The notes below the pieces were generated by a model. That model saw nothing but the letters and a program-made list of their open reading frames with translations. It was not told where the DNA came from and made no database searches. A DNA stretch of 36,514 nucleotides, taken from NCBI GenBank assembly GCA_038320345.1, contig JBBQED010000028.1, positions 1-36,514 of the forward strand, in the 5' to 3' direction. Shown in pieces: positions 23,639 to 31,890 of this stretch. The DNA is from JBBQED01 sp038320345 (GTDB lineage: Bacteria > Bacteroidota > Bacteroidia > AKYH767-A > OLB10). The translations under genes and the position numbers were made by a program. Each line of letters begins with the position of its first letter. Within the stretch, counting starts at the first letter, position 1.

Positions 23639-24033
23639 TCTCCCATGGCTATGTACGTTATCGAATCCAACCCAAAACAAATCTTAGCATAGGCGATACC
23701 GTTAGCAATTTTGCCGCCATCTATTTTGATTTCAACGAACCGGTTATAACTAATACTGCCATTACTATTATTGTTACCCCTACCGGACTATCTTCTGCAG
23801 CAGATCCAAGCAAACTCCTGGTCTTCCCAAATCCTGCTGCCAATAAAATCAATATCACCGGCATCAAACTCGAAAACGGCAAAGCAAATCTTCGCGTAAT
23901 AGATATCTATGGCAAATTGATTATAGAAAAAACAATCTCTTCGTCCACAACCGACATAGAAATCCAAAACCTAAGCTCCGGTTTATACCTCATTCAATCA
24001 GGTGAGTTAAGAGCAACGTTTGTGAAGCTATAA
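23638..24033 (+). pseudogene. 3' fragment of a T9SS-exported protein gene joined to the transporter remnant
   Basis: From 23638 another frame reads LSHGYVRYRIQPKTNLSIGD, then TVSNFAAIYFDFNEPVITNT, the conserved end of a large Bacteroidota surface-protein family with repeated beta domains ('ASIYFDFNAPVITNT'). A T9SS C-terminal sorting domain follows: LLVFPNPAANKINITGIKLE, later LRVIDIYGKLIIEK, and SSGLYLIQSGELRATFVKL, ending at TAA 24031-24033. There is no start codon or upstream part in this frame, only the transporter remnant. It is the 3' end of a gene whose main part is lost; it may be read as an untranslated tail. Confidence 0.8.
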
Positions 24034-24087
24034 CCCTCTCACAAGCGTTCAAGCTTGCAAATAAATTTCCGAACGAAGCTATAAGTT

Positions 24088-24112
24088 AAAAAAAGACCGG
24101 CGAAAGCCGGTC
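24088..24112 (-). terminator. Terminator of the eno-gltA operon
   Basis: On the minus strand GACCGGC (24112-24106), loop TTTC, GCCGGTC (24101-24095) is a perfect seven-base stem followed by a run of seven T (24094-24088). It lies about 100 bases after the citrate synthase stop. Confidence 0.85.
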
Positions 24113-24160
24113 ATATAATTTTCAGTAATTTGATTAATTGAACAGAAGTCGAATTAAAAC

Positions 24161-24212
24161 CATTTTCAAATTTTCAAATCAGCACATTTTCAAATTAGCA
24201 CATTAGCACATT
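24161..24212. repeat. Short tandem AT-rich motif repeats (TTTTCAAAT / TAGCACAT)
   Basis: The stretch consists of repeated units: ATTTTCAAA, TTTTCAAATC, AGCACATTTTCAAATT, AGCACATT, AGCACATTAAG, running into the gltA stop codon. It is a local slippage-type repeat between the terminator and the gene end. Similar short motifs are common between genes in Bacteroidota as far as I recall. Confidence 0.5.
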
Positions 24213-25527
24213 AAGCCGTTGCTTTCGATTTCTCTACTTGCTCTTTCATCCATTCTGTAGTTACAGAACCTGGTCTTTCAATCGGAGATCCTAATGCACG
24301 ATCCCAGAGTAACGATGTCAATACACCAATAGCGCGACTTACACCAAAGAGTACAGTATAGAAATCATATTCTACCAAACCATAGTGAATCAACAATACT
24401 CCTGAGTGAGCATCAACATTCGGCCAAGGATTCTTGATCTTACCAGTTGATTTTAAAATTTCAGGAACTACTTCGTACAACATCTGCACGATTTTGAATA
24501 ACTCATCATCTGCAAGATGTGTTTGAGCAAACTCCATCTGAGCAATATAACGTGGATCCGTTTTTCTTAATACAGCATGACCGTATCCTGGAATAACCCG
24601 ACCTTCTTCCAATGTTTTCTTAACGTATTCTGCAATTTGATCTTTGGTAGGCATTGCTCCTTTGTAATGCTCCCGTAAATCATAAATCCATCGTACTACT
24701 TCCTGATTAGCTAATCCATGTAAAGGACCAGCTAAACCATTCATACCGGAGGAAAGAGAATAATAAGCATCACTCAATGCAGATCCAACAAGATGCGTAG
24801 CATGTGCAGAAACATTTCCGCCTTCATGATCTACGTGGATCGTTAAGTACAAACGCATCAAAGCTTTCATACCATCATCATCAAAACCTAACATGTGCGC
24901 AAAGTTTGCACCCCAATCTAGTTTTGGATCCGGTTCAATATGTACACCATCCTTGTACGTGCGCCGATATATATATGCAGCTACACGTGGAAGACGAGCG
25001 ATGAGGTTCATCACATCTTCGTACATCGGATCCCAATACTGTTTCTTGTTGATTCCTTTGCGGTATGCAGCAGCGAAATTACTTTCAGTTTGCATAGCTA
25101 AAATCGCAAGGCTGAATTGTGTCATGGGATGTGTATGCTTAGGCAAAGTGTCAAGCATATCAAAAACATGTTTTGGAACATGACTACGTCGTGCCCATGC
25201 ATTACTCACTTCTCTTGCATCCTCTTCAGTAGGGAGTTCTCCAGTAAGTAGTAAATAAAATATTCCTTCCGGAAGATTTTCGCCACCGGCACCACGTGGT
25301 AATTTTAAGCGAAGTTCAGGTATCGAATATCCACGAAAACGAATTCCTTCTTCAGGATCGAGTTTGGAGGTTTCAGTAACCATCCCAATCATACTTTTCA
25401 TTCCATGGTAAACTTGTTCGATGGTAAAACTTCCCAATACGATATTACCGTGTTCTTTAATTAATGTTTTAACCTCTTCAGCTAAGGGAAGAGCTTTCTG
25501 TGCAAACTTATCTTTTAAACGATCCAT
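24211..25527 (-). CDS. gltA: Citrate synthase (mitochondrial-like type I)
   Basis: Citrate synthase condenses oxaloacetate and acetyl-CoA at the entry of the TCA cycle. The ATG at 25527 is preferred; the frame extends upstream only to a TTG. It gives 438 residues. Typical parts: EGIRFRGYSIPEL, the His-containing HVDHEGGNVSAHATHLVGSA, GLAGPLHGLANQEVVRWIY, VIPGYGHAVLRKTDPRY with the active-site His, and NVDAHSGVLL with the Asp. This set (GPLHGLANQEV, GYGHAVLRKTDPRY) is that of the eukaryotic-like type I enzyme rather than the usual NADH-regulated bacterial type. It is last in the eno operon, 76 bases after the small membrane protein gene, with its terminator at 24088. Confidence 0.95.
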   Translation of the reverse strand: MDRLKDKFAQKALPLAEEVKTLIKEHGNIVLGSFTIEQVYHGMKSMIGMVTETSKLDPEEGIRFRGYSIPELRLKLPRGAGGENLPEGIFYLLLTGELPTEEDAREVSNAWARRSHVPKHVFDMLDTLPKHTHPMTQFSLAILAMQTESNFAAAYRKGINKKQYWDPMYEDVMNLIARLPRVAAYIYRRTYKDGVHIEPDPKLDWGANFAHMLGFDDDGMKALMRLYLTIHVDHEGGNVSAHATHLVGSALSDAYYSLSSGMNGLAGPLHGLANQEVVRWIYDLREHYKGAMPTKDQIAEYVKKTLEEGRVIPGYGHAVLRKTDPRYIAQMEFAQTHLADDELFKIVQMLYEVVPEILKSTGKIKNPWPNVDAHSGVLLIHYGLVEYDFYTVLFGVSRAIGVLTSLLWDRALGSPIERPGSVTTEWMKEQVEKSKATA

Positions 25528-25603
25528 TTTCTTGAATAGGAGGGGTCTTGTTATTTCGGTGAGCGAAGTTATTAATAAGGCAAACAACCTGCAAGTAACT
25601 TTG

Positions 25604-25978
25604 TTAGGCTAATCGATGATTATTGATGAGATATTTAGTTACAGGAATTGTTAACATTCCACTTGATTTTTTTCTGTGTTTTGAACTTAGATCTAGCTGT
25701 AAAACGAGCACTAGCAAGGTGATGATAAATGCAGCAATTAGCAGTATCCATGCTACTTTTTCCAAAACTTTTCTGGCTTTTTTCTTTGGACTCGATTTAC
25801 GCTTGATTCTGACCCGTTTCCTTACTTTGATCCGTTTCTTTCTCCTTCGTCTACCTCCGCTACTATCATCAAGATGCTCCTCAATTAAATGCCCCTCATC
25901 TTCATGAGAGTCATCAGATTGATTGTCAGAATATTCATCCGGGAGTTCATCTCCGGAAGGGGTTTTGTCAGGGGTCAT
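25604..25978 (-). CDS. Small single-helix membrane protein between enolase and citrate synthase
   Basis: I do not recognise the family. The 124-residue protein has a very acidic N-terminus (1-38, many Asp/Glu), a very basic stretch (GGRRRRKKRIKVRKRVRIKR and on, 41-72), and one hydrophobic helix (about 74-93, VAWILLIAAFIITLLVLVLQ), with a short tail. By the positive-inside rule the charged region should be cytoplasmic. It starts 18 bases after the enolase stop and precedes gltA. The strong charge separation suggests low-complexity, fast-evolving sequence, so its real start is less certain. Confidence 0.6.
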   Translation of the reverse strand: MTPDKTPSGDELPDEYSDNQSDDSHEDEGHLIEEHLDDSSGGRRRRKKRIKVRKRVRIKRKSSPKKKARKVLEKVAWILLIAAFIITLLVLVLQLDLSSKHRKKSSGMLTIPVTKYLINNHRLA

Positions 25979-25996
25979 TCTACTGGTAAAAAAGGA

Positions 25997-27286
25997 TTAC
26001 CGAATATACTTAAAATTTCGTCCGTTAAACACGGCATTATGTCCTAAATCTTCTTCAATGCGGAGGAGTTGATTATATTTAGCTATCCTGTCGGATCTCG
26101 AAGCTGAACCTGTTTTTATCTGACCACAGTTCAGTGCTACGGCTAAATCAGCAATAGTTGAATCTTCCGTTTCTCCAGAGCGATGGCTCATCACCGAAGT
26201 GTAGCCATGTTCTTTAGCCATCGTTACTGCATTGATAGTTTCTGTCAGGGTGCCAATCTGGTTTACTTTTACGAGTATTGAATTTGCAGTTTTACTGTCA
26301 ATTCCTTGTTTCAAACGGTTTACATTGGTAACAAATAAATCATCCCCAACCAGCTGAATTTTATTCCCAAGTTTGGCAGTCAGTTCTGCCCATCCTTTCC
26401 AGTCATCTTCGGCTAACCCATCTTCAATACTAATAATTGGATAGCGATTGCACCAGTCCGCCCAAAAGGCAACCATCTCTGAGGAGCTTCTTTTTTCTTG
26501 AGTAGATTTTTTAAATACATACATTCCTGTTGCTTCGTCATAAAACTCAGTTGCTGCAGCATCCATCGCAATAAAAACATCTTTTCCAGGTTTATATCCT
26601 GCTTTTTCAATTGCAATCATTACGGCTTGTATCGCTTCCTCATTCGATTGAAGATTTGGCGCAAATCCACCCTCATCTCCAACATTAGTACTGTGACCTT
26701 GGTCTTTCAATACTTTTTTTAATGTATGAAAAACTTCAGTTCCCATTCTTAATGAATCTGAAAAACGATCCGCTCCGGCTGGAATGACCATGAATTCCTG
26801 AAAATCAATTTTATTATCAGCATGTGCCCCACCGTTCAGAATATTCATCATGGGTAATGGCAATACACATGCGTTTACTCCACCGATATAACGGTATAGC
26901 GACATTCCACTTTCTGCTGCTCCTGCTTTTGCTGCTGCTAAGGAGACACCTAAAATAGCATTTGCTCCTAGTTTACTTTTATTAGGGGTGCCATCCAAAT
27001 TAATCATTGCCTGATCTATTCCCCGTTGGTCGAAGACAGAAATTCCTCTTAATTCCTCGAGAATAGCTGTATTTACATTGTTTACAGCAATCTGAACTCC
27101 TTTTCCGAGATACCTGCTATTATCATTATCCCTCATCTCCACAGCTTCATGTTTTCCGGTGGATGCCCCCGATGGAACAGCAGCCCGGCCATAGGCCCCG
27201 GTTTGGGTGATTACATCTACTTCGATGGTTGGATTGCCTCTGGAATCAAGTATTTCTCGGGCATGGATTTCTGCGATCAGGCTCAT
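25997..27286 (-). CDS. eno: Enolase
   Basis: Enolase interconverts 2-phosphoglycerate and phosphoenolpyruvate. All diagnostic parts are visible: IHAREILDSRGNPTIEVDV at the N-terminus, AAVPSGASTGKHEAVEMRDN with the mobile loop, PLPMMNILNGGAHADNKIDF, VGDEGGFAPNL, the metal site in SIEDGLAEDDW and VGDDLFVTN, the catalytic Lys in ILVKVNQIGTLTE, and SHRSGETEDSTIADLAV. The length of 429 is normal and the ATG at 27286 is the family's usual start. It is first in the three-gene operon with the small membrane protein and gltA. Confidence 0.97.
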   Translation of the reverse strand: MSLIAEIHAREILDSRGNPTIEVDVITQTGAYGRAAVPSGASTGKHEAVEMRDNDNSRYLGKGVQIAVNNVNTAILEELRGISVFDQRGIDQAMINLDGTPNKSKLGANAILGVSLAAAKAGAAESGMSLYRYIGGVNACVLPLPMMNILNGGAHADNKIDFQEFMVIPAGADRFSDSLRMGTEVFHTLKKVLKDQGHSTNVGDEGGFAPNLQSNEEAIQAVMIAIEKAGYKPGKDVFIAMDAAATEFYDEATGMYVFKKSTQEKRSSSEMVAFWADWCNRYPIISIEDGLAEDDWKGWAELTAKLGNKIQLVGDDLFVTNVNRLKQGIDSKTANSILVKVNQIGTLTETINAVTMAKEHGYTSVMSHRSGETEDSTIADLAVALNCGQIKTGSASRSDRIAKYNQLLRIEEDLGHNAVFNGRNFKYIR

Positions 27287-27413
27287 AGGATGGAACTCTT
27301 TTTTTAAGAATGGGTAAAAATAGTAAATCCTGACAGCTTAAGTTACTAAATAGGATGTAGCATTTTGATGTTTTTGCTCTGTTTTTCACGCGTTTAATCT
27401 TACCTTCGTTGAA

Positions 27414-27920
27414 ATGAAATTATTAATGTGCAAATTGATCTCCGGTATTCTACTACTGGTGATGGTTGTGGGTTCCATCTCAGGAATCTATTCCACTCAT
27501 TTTTGCCTTTCTGTAAAACAGCTGAATGTTAAAGGGTTAGCCGCCGTATCACCACTTACTTGTACCGAGGGAAAAGAAGATTGTTGTCAGGATTTTACTG
27601 CCGAAAAGGATGAATCTTGCTGCTTAAATAATAATGAGGTGAATGGTCTTTTAGATAAGCAATTCACAAGTTCAGCGTTAATCATTCCTGACCAACATCC
27701 TGCGTGTTGTGTGAAAATCAGTGGCTTCTTTGGGATTCCGGTTTTTAAAACTGCTCTTCAAAATTTCGGGGATTATTTACAACTATTTCCAAGTTTCCAC
27801 AAAGAAAATTTGTTTTTGATTGGCGATGTCCAACGAAAATTAACACAAAATAATTTTTTTCCTTCTAGTTCGGGGACTTATCATCAATACCAATCTTTTT
27901 TACAGGTTTTTCAAATTTGA
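27414..27920 (+). CDS. Cys-rich exported protein of a heavy-metal cluster (HYC_CC_PP-like)
   Basis: A signal peptide covers about residues 1-22 (KLISGILLLVMVVGSISG). The mature part has His29-Phe-Cys31 and a series of cysteines: Cys50, CC at 57-58, CC at 69-70 and CC at 98-99. This fits the small Bacteroidota family named for the H-Y-C and C-C motifs, with the HYC replaced by HFC. The role is unknown; the CC pairs suggest metal binding or disulfides. It precedes a TonB receptor gene by 75 bases and an exported HMA protein, so a role in copper or other soft-metal handling is likely. Confidence 0.7.
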   Translation: MKLLMCKLISGILLLVMVVGSISGIYSTHFCLSVKQLNVKGLAAVSPLTCTEGKEDCCQDFTAEKDESCCLNNNEVNGLLDKQFTSSALIIPDQHPACCVKISGFFGIPVFKTALQNFGDYLQLFPSFHKENLFLIGDVQRKLTQNNFFPSSSGTYHQYQSFLQVFQI

Positions 27921-27995
27921 AATTGCTATTCTTTAAAGCATCGGTTTTTCCGTTGCGAATTTTCTTATGTTTCATCATAATAAAAGAATAGTAAT

Positions 27996-30239
27996 ATGAA
28001 CAATATAAAATATTGGTTGAATTTAATTTTATTGCTTACAACAATTAGTGCATTCCCTCAACAAAATTTCCTAAATGGAAAAATTCTAGGAGAAGAAAAT
28101 GGCAAAGCTTCTAGTTCATTGCCAGGTGCTATTATTATATGGGCAGGAACTCAAGATGTTACTTTATCTGATGTAGAGGGTAAATTTCAGATTCCAATAA
28201 CAGTTAAGTTGCCTCATGTTTTAGTGGTGAGTTATGTAGGTTATCGTACCGATTCGGTGGAGATTTCTGCTGCGGATCGTGTTGTGATTCGTCTATATCA
28301 GAATCTTGAATTAAAATCCGCAGAAGTAATAGCTAAACGTCAGGATACGGAAATTTCTACTCTTAAAACTTTAAATACGGAAACGATTACGGAAGGAGAA
28401 ATTTTAAAAGCAGCGTGCTGTAATTTGTCAGAGAGTTTTGAAACGAATCCTTCCGTTGATGTAAGTTATAGTGATGCCATCACTGGAACGAAGGAAATTC
28501 AGATGCTGGGATTATCTGGAATTTATACGCAGACGTTGATAGAAAATATTCCTTCTGTCCGTGGCCTTGCCGTTCCGTTCGGATTTGCCTTTATCCCCGG
28601 TCCATGGATCGAGTCTATTCAAATAAGTAAAGGCGCCGGATCTGTAGCTAATGGTTATGAAGCAATGACAGGTCAGATTAATTTGGAGTTTAAAAAACCT
28701 GAGTCTGCTCCTCCTATTTTTATTAATGCATTCGCAGATAATCAAAGCCGATTAGAACTTAATTCTATATTGAGTACTCCTATCAATAAAAAGTGGTCCT
28801 ATATGTTGATGATGAATGCAAATTCCTTATCCGCAAAAAATGATGATAATGATGATGGATTTCTCGACGCTCCGCTTGTTAAACATTTGAATATCTATAA
28901 TCGTTTTCGTTATCATAGTGGTAATCGTTTAGAAGCGCAGTTGGGAATTAAAGGGTTAATTGATGATCGAATTGGCGGACAAAGTTCTTTTGATCCCAAT
29001 AAAGATAAAGGCACCATGAATGCCTATGGTTTTAGAATGAAAACAAAGAGAGCAGAATTTTACTCTAAAACCGGTGTGATTTATCCCGCTACCCCTTATA
29101 AATCTATGGGGTTGCAAACTTCATTGATTGTGCATGAGCAGGATGCTTATTTTGGATTGAAAACCTATAATGCAACACAAGGTTCAGTTTATGCGAATTA
29201 TGTGTATGTTTCTATGATCCAAAATACGGATCACAAAATAAAAACTGGCATTGATTTTAAATACGATCACTATGATGAAGATTATAATGACTCCTCATTT
29301 AATCGTACCGAGTCTGTTCCCGGAATTTATGGAGAATATACTTTTGGAAGTGAACATCATAAATTTGGATTAATTGCAGGTTCTAGAGTCGATTATCATA
29401 ATCTCTTCGGATGGTTATATACTCCTAGGTTGCATCTGAAATACAATTTCACACCTGAATTTATTGTTAGAGTTTCGGGAGGAAGAGGTTACCGCACCCC
29501 TAATCCTTATGCCGATAATATCGGAGTGATGGTGAGTTCACGAAGATTGGTGATCGAAGAAAAACCTAAGTTGGAAGATGCTTGGAATGGAGGAATAAAT
29601 CTTACGACTAGATTTCACTTTTTGCATCGCGAAGGAAGCCTTAGCCTAGATTTTTATAGAACTGATTTCGTAAATCAATTAGTAGTAGATCAGTATAGTC
29701 AAAATGATGCGGTGCTTTATTATAATCTGGAAGGATCCTCTTACGCCAATAGTTTTCAAGTAACCCTCACTCACGAAATTATAGAAAGATTAACTGTAAA
29801 ACTGGCTTATAAAATAGATGATACCCATACTGATTATCGCTCTTATACAGCAATGGCAAAACCAATGCTTGCTAGAGATAAAGCTTTGTTTGATGTGAGT
29901 TATAAAGATGAAAAAGAACATTGGCGTTTTAGCACCACGTTTCAATGGGAAGGAGTAAAGCCTTTGGCCTCAACGGTTGAGTTTGGGAATGGTACTGATG
30001 TAAAAAATGATTATTCTCCCTCTTATTTTCAGTTAATTGCACAAGTAACTCGGGTGTTTAAAAACTGGGAGATTTATCTCGGAGGTGAAAATTTGCTGAA
30101 TTACACACAAGAAAATCCGATCATTAGTCCAGATAATCCTTTCGGACCTACCTTTGATGCGACCAGAGTGTGGGGACCAATTATGGGTAGAAAATTTTAT
30201 GTTGGAATAAGATGGAGTATACCCTCATTCATAAAATAA
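27996..30239 (+). CDS. TonB-dependent outer membrane receptor, probably for metal (copper)
   Basis: A signal peptide (1-22), then a carboxypeptidase-regulatory-like domain (LPGAIIIWAGTQDVTLSDVE, then GKFQIPITV, VVSYVGYRTDSVEI), then a plug domain and a beta barrel. The plug contains AACCNLSESFETNPSVDVSY with a CC pair (141-142), GTKEIQMLGLSG and IQISKGAGSVANGYEAMTGQ. The barrel ends with VGIRWSIP, a typical last strand. The total length is 747. The 'CCNLSESFETNPSVDVSYSD' type of plug is found in receptors encoded beside HMA domain proteins. Transport energised by TonB is known for the family; copper as substrate is inferred from the neighbours. Confidence 0.9.
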   Translation: MNNIKYWLNLILLLTTISAFPQQNFLNGKILGEENGKASSSLPGAIIIWAGTQDVTLSDVEGKFQIPITVKLPHVLVVSYVGYRTDSVEISAADRVVIRLYQNLELKSAEVIAKRQDTEISTLKTLNTETITEGEILKAACCNLSESFETNPSVDVSYSDAITGTKEIQMLGLSGIYTQTLIENIPSVRGLAVPFGFAFIPGPWIESIQISKGAGSVANGYEAMTGQINLEFKKPESAPPIFINAFADNQSRLELNSILSTPINKKWSYMLMMNANSLSAKNDDNDDGFLDAPLVKHLNIYNRFRYHSGNRLEAQLGIKGLIDDRIGGQSSFDPNKDKGTMNAYGFRMKTKRAEFYSKTGVIYPATPYKSMGLQTSLIVHEQDAYFGLKTYNATQGSVYANYVYVSMIQNTDHKIKTGIDFKYDHYDEDYNDSSFNRTESVPGIYGEYTFGSEHHKFGLIAGSRVDYHNLFGWLYTPRLHLKYNFTPEFIVRVSGGRGYRTPNPYADNIGVMVSSRRLVIEEKPKLEDAWNGGINLTTRFHFLHREGSLSLDFYRTDFVNQLVVDQYSQNDAVLYYNLEGSSYANSFQVTLTHEIIERLTVKLAYKIDDTHTDYRSYTAMAKPMLARDKALFDVSYKDEKEHWRFSTTFQWEGVKPLASTVEFGNGTDVKNDYSPSYFQLIAQVTRVFKNWEIYLGGENLLNYTQENPIISPDNPFGPTFDATRVWGPIMGRKFYVGIRWSIPSFIK

Positions 30240-30252
30240 AATCGAATTGAAG

Positions 30253-30594
30253 ATGAAATCAAATAAATCAATATTAGTCGCGATGATTTGTGTTTTTTTA
30301 CTGGCATTTTCTAGTGTAAAGGCACAAAGCGATACGTTAAAAGTTCATACGAGCGCCGAATGTGGTACTTGTAAATCAACAATCGAAAAAAATCTGAATT
30401 TCGAAAAAGGTGTAAAACGAGCTACTCTTAATGTAGATGATAAAATTGTTACAATCATTTATAATCCGGAAAAGACTACACCTGCACAATTAAGAAAAGC
30501 AATTTCAGATATTGGGTATGATGCTGATAGCATTCCTGCCAATCCTAAAGCTTACCAGAATCTTAAATCATGTTGTAAAAAAGATGGACATTAG
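30253..30594 (+). CDS. Exported heavy-metal-associated (HMA) domain protein
   Basis: The ATG at 30253 (13 bases after the receptor stop) gives 113 residues. A signal peptide spans about 1-24 (ILVAMICVFLLAFSSVKAQS). The HMA fold follows with the metal motif Cys37-Gly-Thr-Cys40 in AECGTCKSTIEKNL, then VKRATLNVDDKIVTIIYNP and the last helix LRKAISDIGYDADSIPA. Two more cysteines (107-108) stand near the end. The CxxC resembles that of copper chaperones. It probably carries Cu(I) in the periplasm, with the TonB receptor and the Cys-rich protein upstream in one operon. The terminator at 30613-30650 closes the unit. Confidence 0.88.
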   Translation: MKSNKSILVAMICVFLLAFSSVKAQSDTLKVHTSAECGTCKSTIEKNLNFEKGVKRATLNVDDKIVTIIYNPEKTTPAQLRKAISDIGYDADSIPANPKAYQNLKSCCKKDGH

Positions 30595-30612
30595 ATAGAA
30601 GTGACTAAAAAT

Positions 30613-30650
30613 AAAAAAAAGGGAGTCTTTGCATAAAGCTCCCTTTTTTT
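30613..30650. terminator. Bidirectional terminator between the metal operon and the response regulator gene
   Basis: An A-run, GGGAG (30621-30625), t, CTTT, GCAT loop, AAAG, CTCCC (30639-30643), then T-run to 30650. The symmetric A and T tracts let it stop transcripts from both convergent sides. Confidence 0.9.
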
Positions 30651-30667
30651 ATTGAGATGAATCGATT

Positions 30668-31834
30668 TTAAGCGATAGCTTTTGCAGCAAACAATTGTAC
30701 GTCTGCCCCCGTAATTGTTTTTTCGGATAGGATAATTAGTCGTTCTACAACATTTCTTAATTCCCTAATATTTCCTGTCCAATCTATTTTTTTTAATTCA
30801 TCTAATGCATCTTCAGAGAAATTTTTCTTTGGCATATTATAATCTTCACATATTTGAGTCAGAAAGTGCTCAGCTAACAATGGAATATCGTCTTTCCTTT
30901 CGTTTAAGGAAGGAACTTGAATAACGATTACACTTAACCGGTGATATAAATCCTCCCGAAAATTATTAAGTTCAATTTCTTTCTTGAGATCTTTATTAGT
31001 TGCAGCGATCACCCTTACGTTCACAGTAATTTCTTTTTCTCCTCCAACTCGAGTAATTTTATTTTCTTGTAGTGCACGTAATACTTTAGCTTGTGCCGAT
31101 AAACTCATATCTCCAATTTCATCGAGAAATAATGTGCCACCATGCGCTTGCTCAAATTTCCCGATCCTTTGCTTTATGGCAGATGTAAAAGCCCCTTTTT
31201 CGTGTCCAAATAGTTCACTTTCTATTAATTCAGATGGTATTGCAGCACAATTGACTTCAATCAACGGCAAATTATTTCTATTGCTTTGTTCATGGATCCA
31301 CCGAGCAACTAGTTCTTTTCCAGTGCCATTATCTCCAGTAATTAATACTCGGGCATCGGTAGGAGCAACTCTAGCAATCATATCTTTTATCCGCTGAATG
31401 GGTTCTGATTTTCCTACCATATCCATGGTTCTGCCCATTTTCTTTTTCAGCGTCTTCGTTTCTTTTACCAACGATGATTTATCCATCGCATTCCTCAGCG
31501 TTATCAACATGCGATTTAAATCCAGAGGCTTCGAAATAAAATCATAAGCGCCTTTTTTAATTGCTTCAACTGCCGTTTCAATTGTGCCATGTCCGGAGAT
31601 CATCACAACAGCAGTGTCTGGGGATTGCTCTAAGAGTTTTTCGAGCACTTCCATTCCATCCATTTTTGGCATTTTAATATCACAAAGTACAACGTCGTAT
31701 TTTTCTGCAAGTGCCATTTTAAGACCTTCAATACCATCTGGCGCATCAAAAACCTCATGATGCTCGTACTCTAAAATTTCTTTCAGAGTATTTCGGATAC
31801 TTTTTTCATCGTCGATAATTAGAATCTTAGCCAT
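30668..31834 (-). CDS. Sigma-54-type response regulator without DNA-binding domain
   Basis: A receiver domain (1-118) has the acidic pocket DDE (8-10) and phosphoacceptor Asp52 in VVLCDIKMPKMDG, with conserved Lys102. A AAA+ domain (about 140-370) has Walker A GDNGTGKE (167-174), Walker B TLFLDEIGD and the arginine region NNFREDLYHRL. The sigma-54 contact loop reads GAFTSA (214-219) in place of GAFTGA. The protein ends at 388, after ERLIILSEKTITGADVQLFA, so the Fis-type helix-turn-helix of NtrC is missing. The stop is real in the sequence and no downstream in-frame remnant was seen. No sensor kinase is next to it; the next gene is ppx-like. Confidence 0.92.
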   Translation of the reverse strand: MAKILIIDDEKSIRNTLKEILEYEHHEVFDAPDGIEGLKMALAEKYDVVLCDIKMPKMDGMEVLEKLLEQSPDTAVVMISGHGTIETAVEAIKKGAYDFISKPLDLNRMLITLRNAMDKSSLVKETKTLKKKMGRTMDMVGKSEPIQRIKDMIARVAPTDARVLITGDNGTGKELVARWIHEQSNRNNLPLIEVNCAAIPSELIESELFGHEKGAFTSAIKQRIGKFEQAHGGTLFLDEIGDMSLSAQAKVLRALQENKITRVGGEKEITVNVRVIAATNKDLKKEIELNNFREDLYHRLSVIVIQVPSLNERKDDIPLLAEHFLTQICEDYNMPKKNFSEDALDELKKIDWTGNIRELRNVVERLIILSEKTITGADVQLFAAKAIA

Positions 31835-31890
31835 ACTTTTATGTGAAATAAATTTTTTTGTTAAATTAATTTGTCGGGATGATCAATCTT

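Noticed and set aside
25528..25587. An upstream start for citrate synthase
   Set aside because: It starts at TTG and adds 20 residues not typical of the family; ATG 25527 is preferred.
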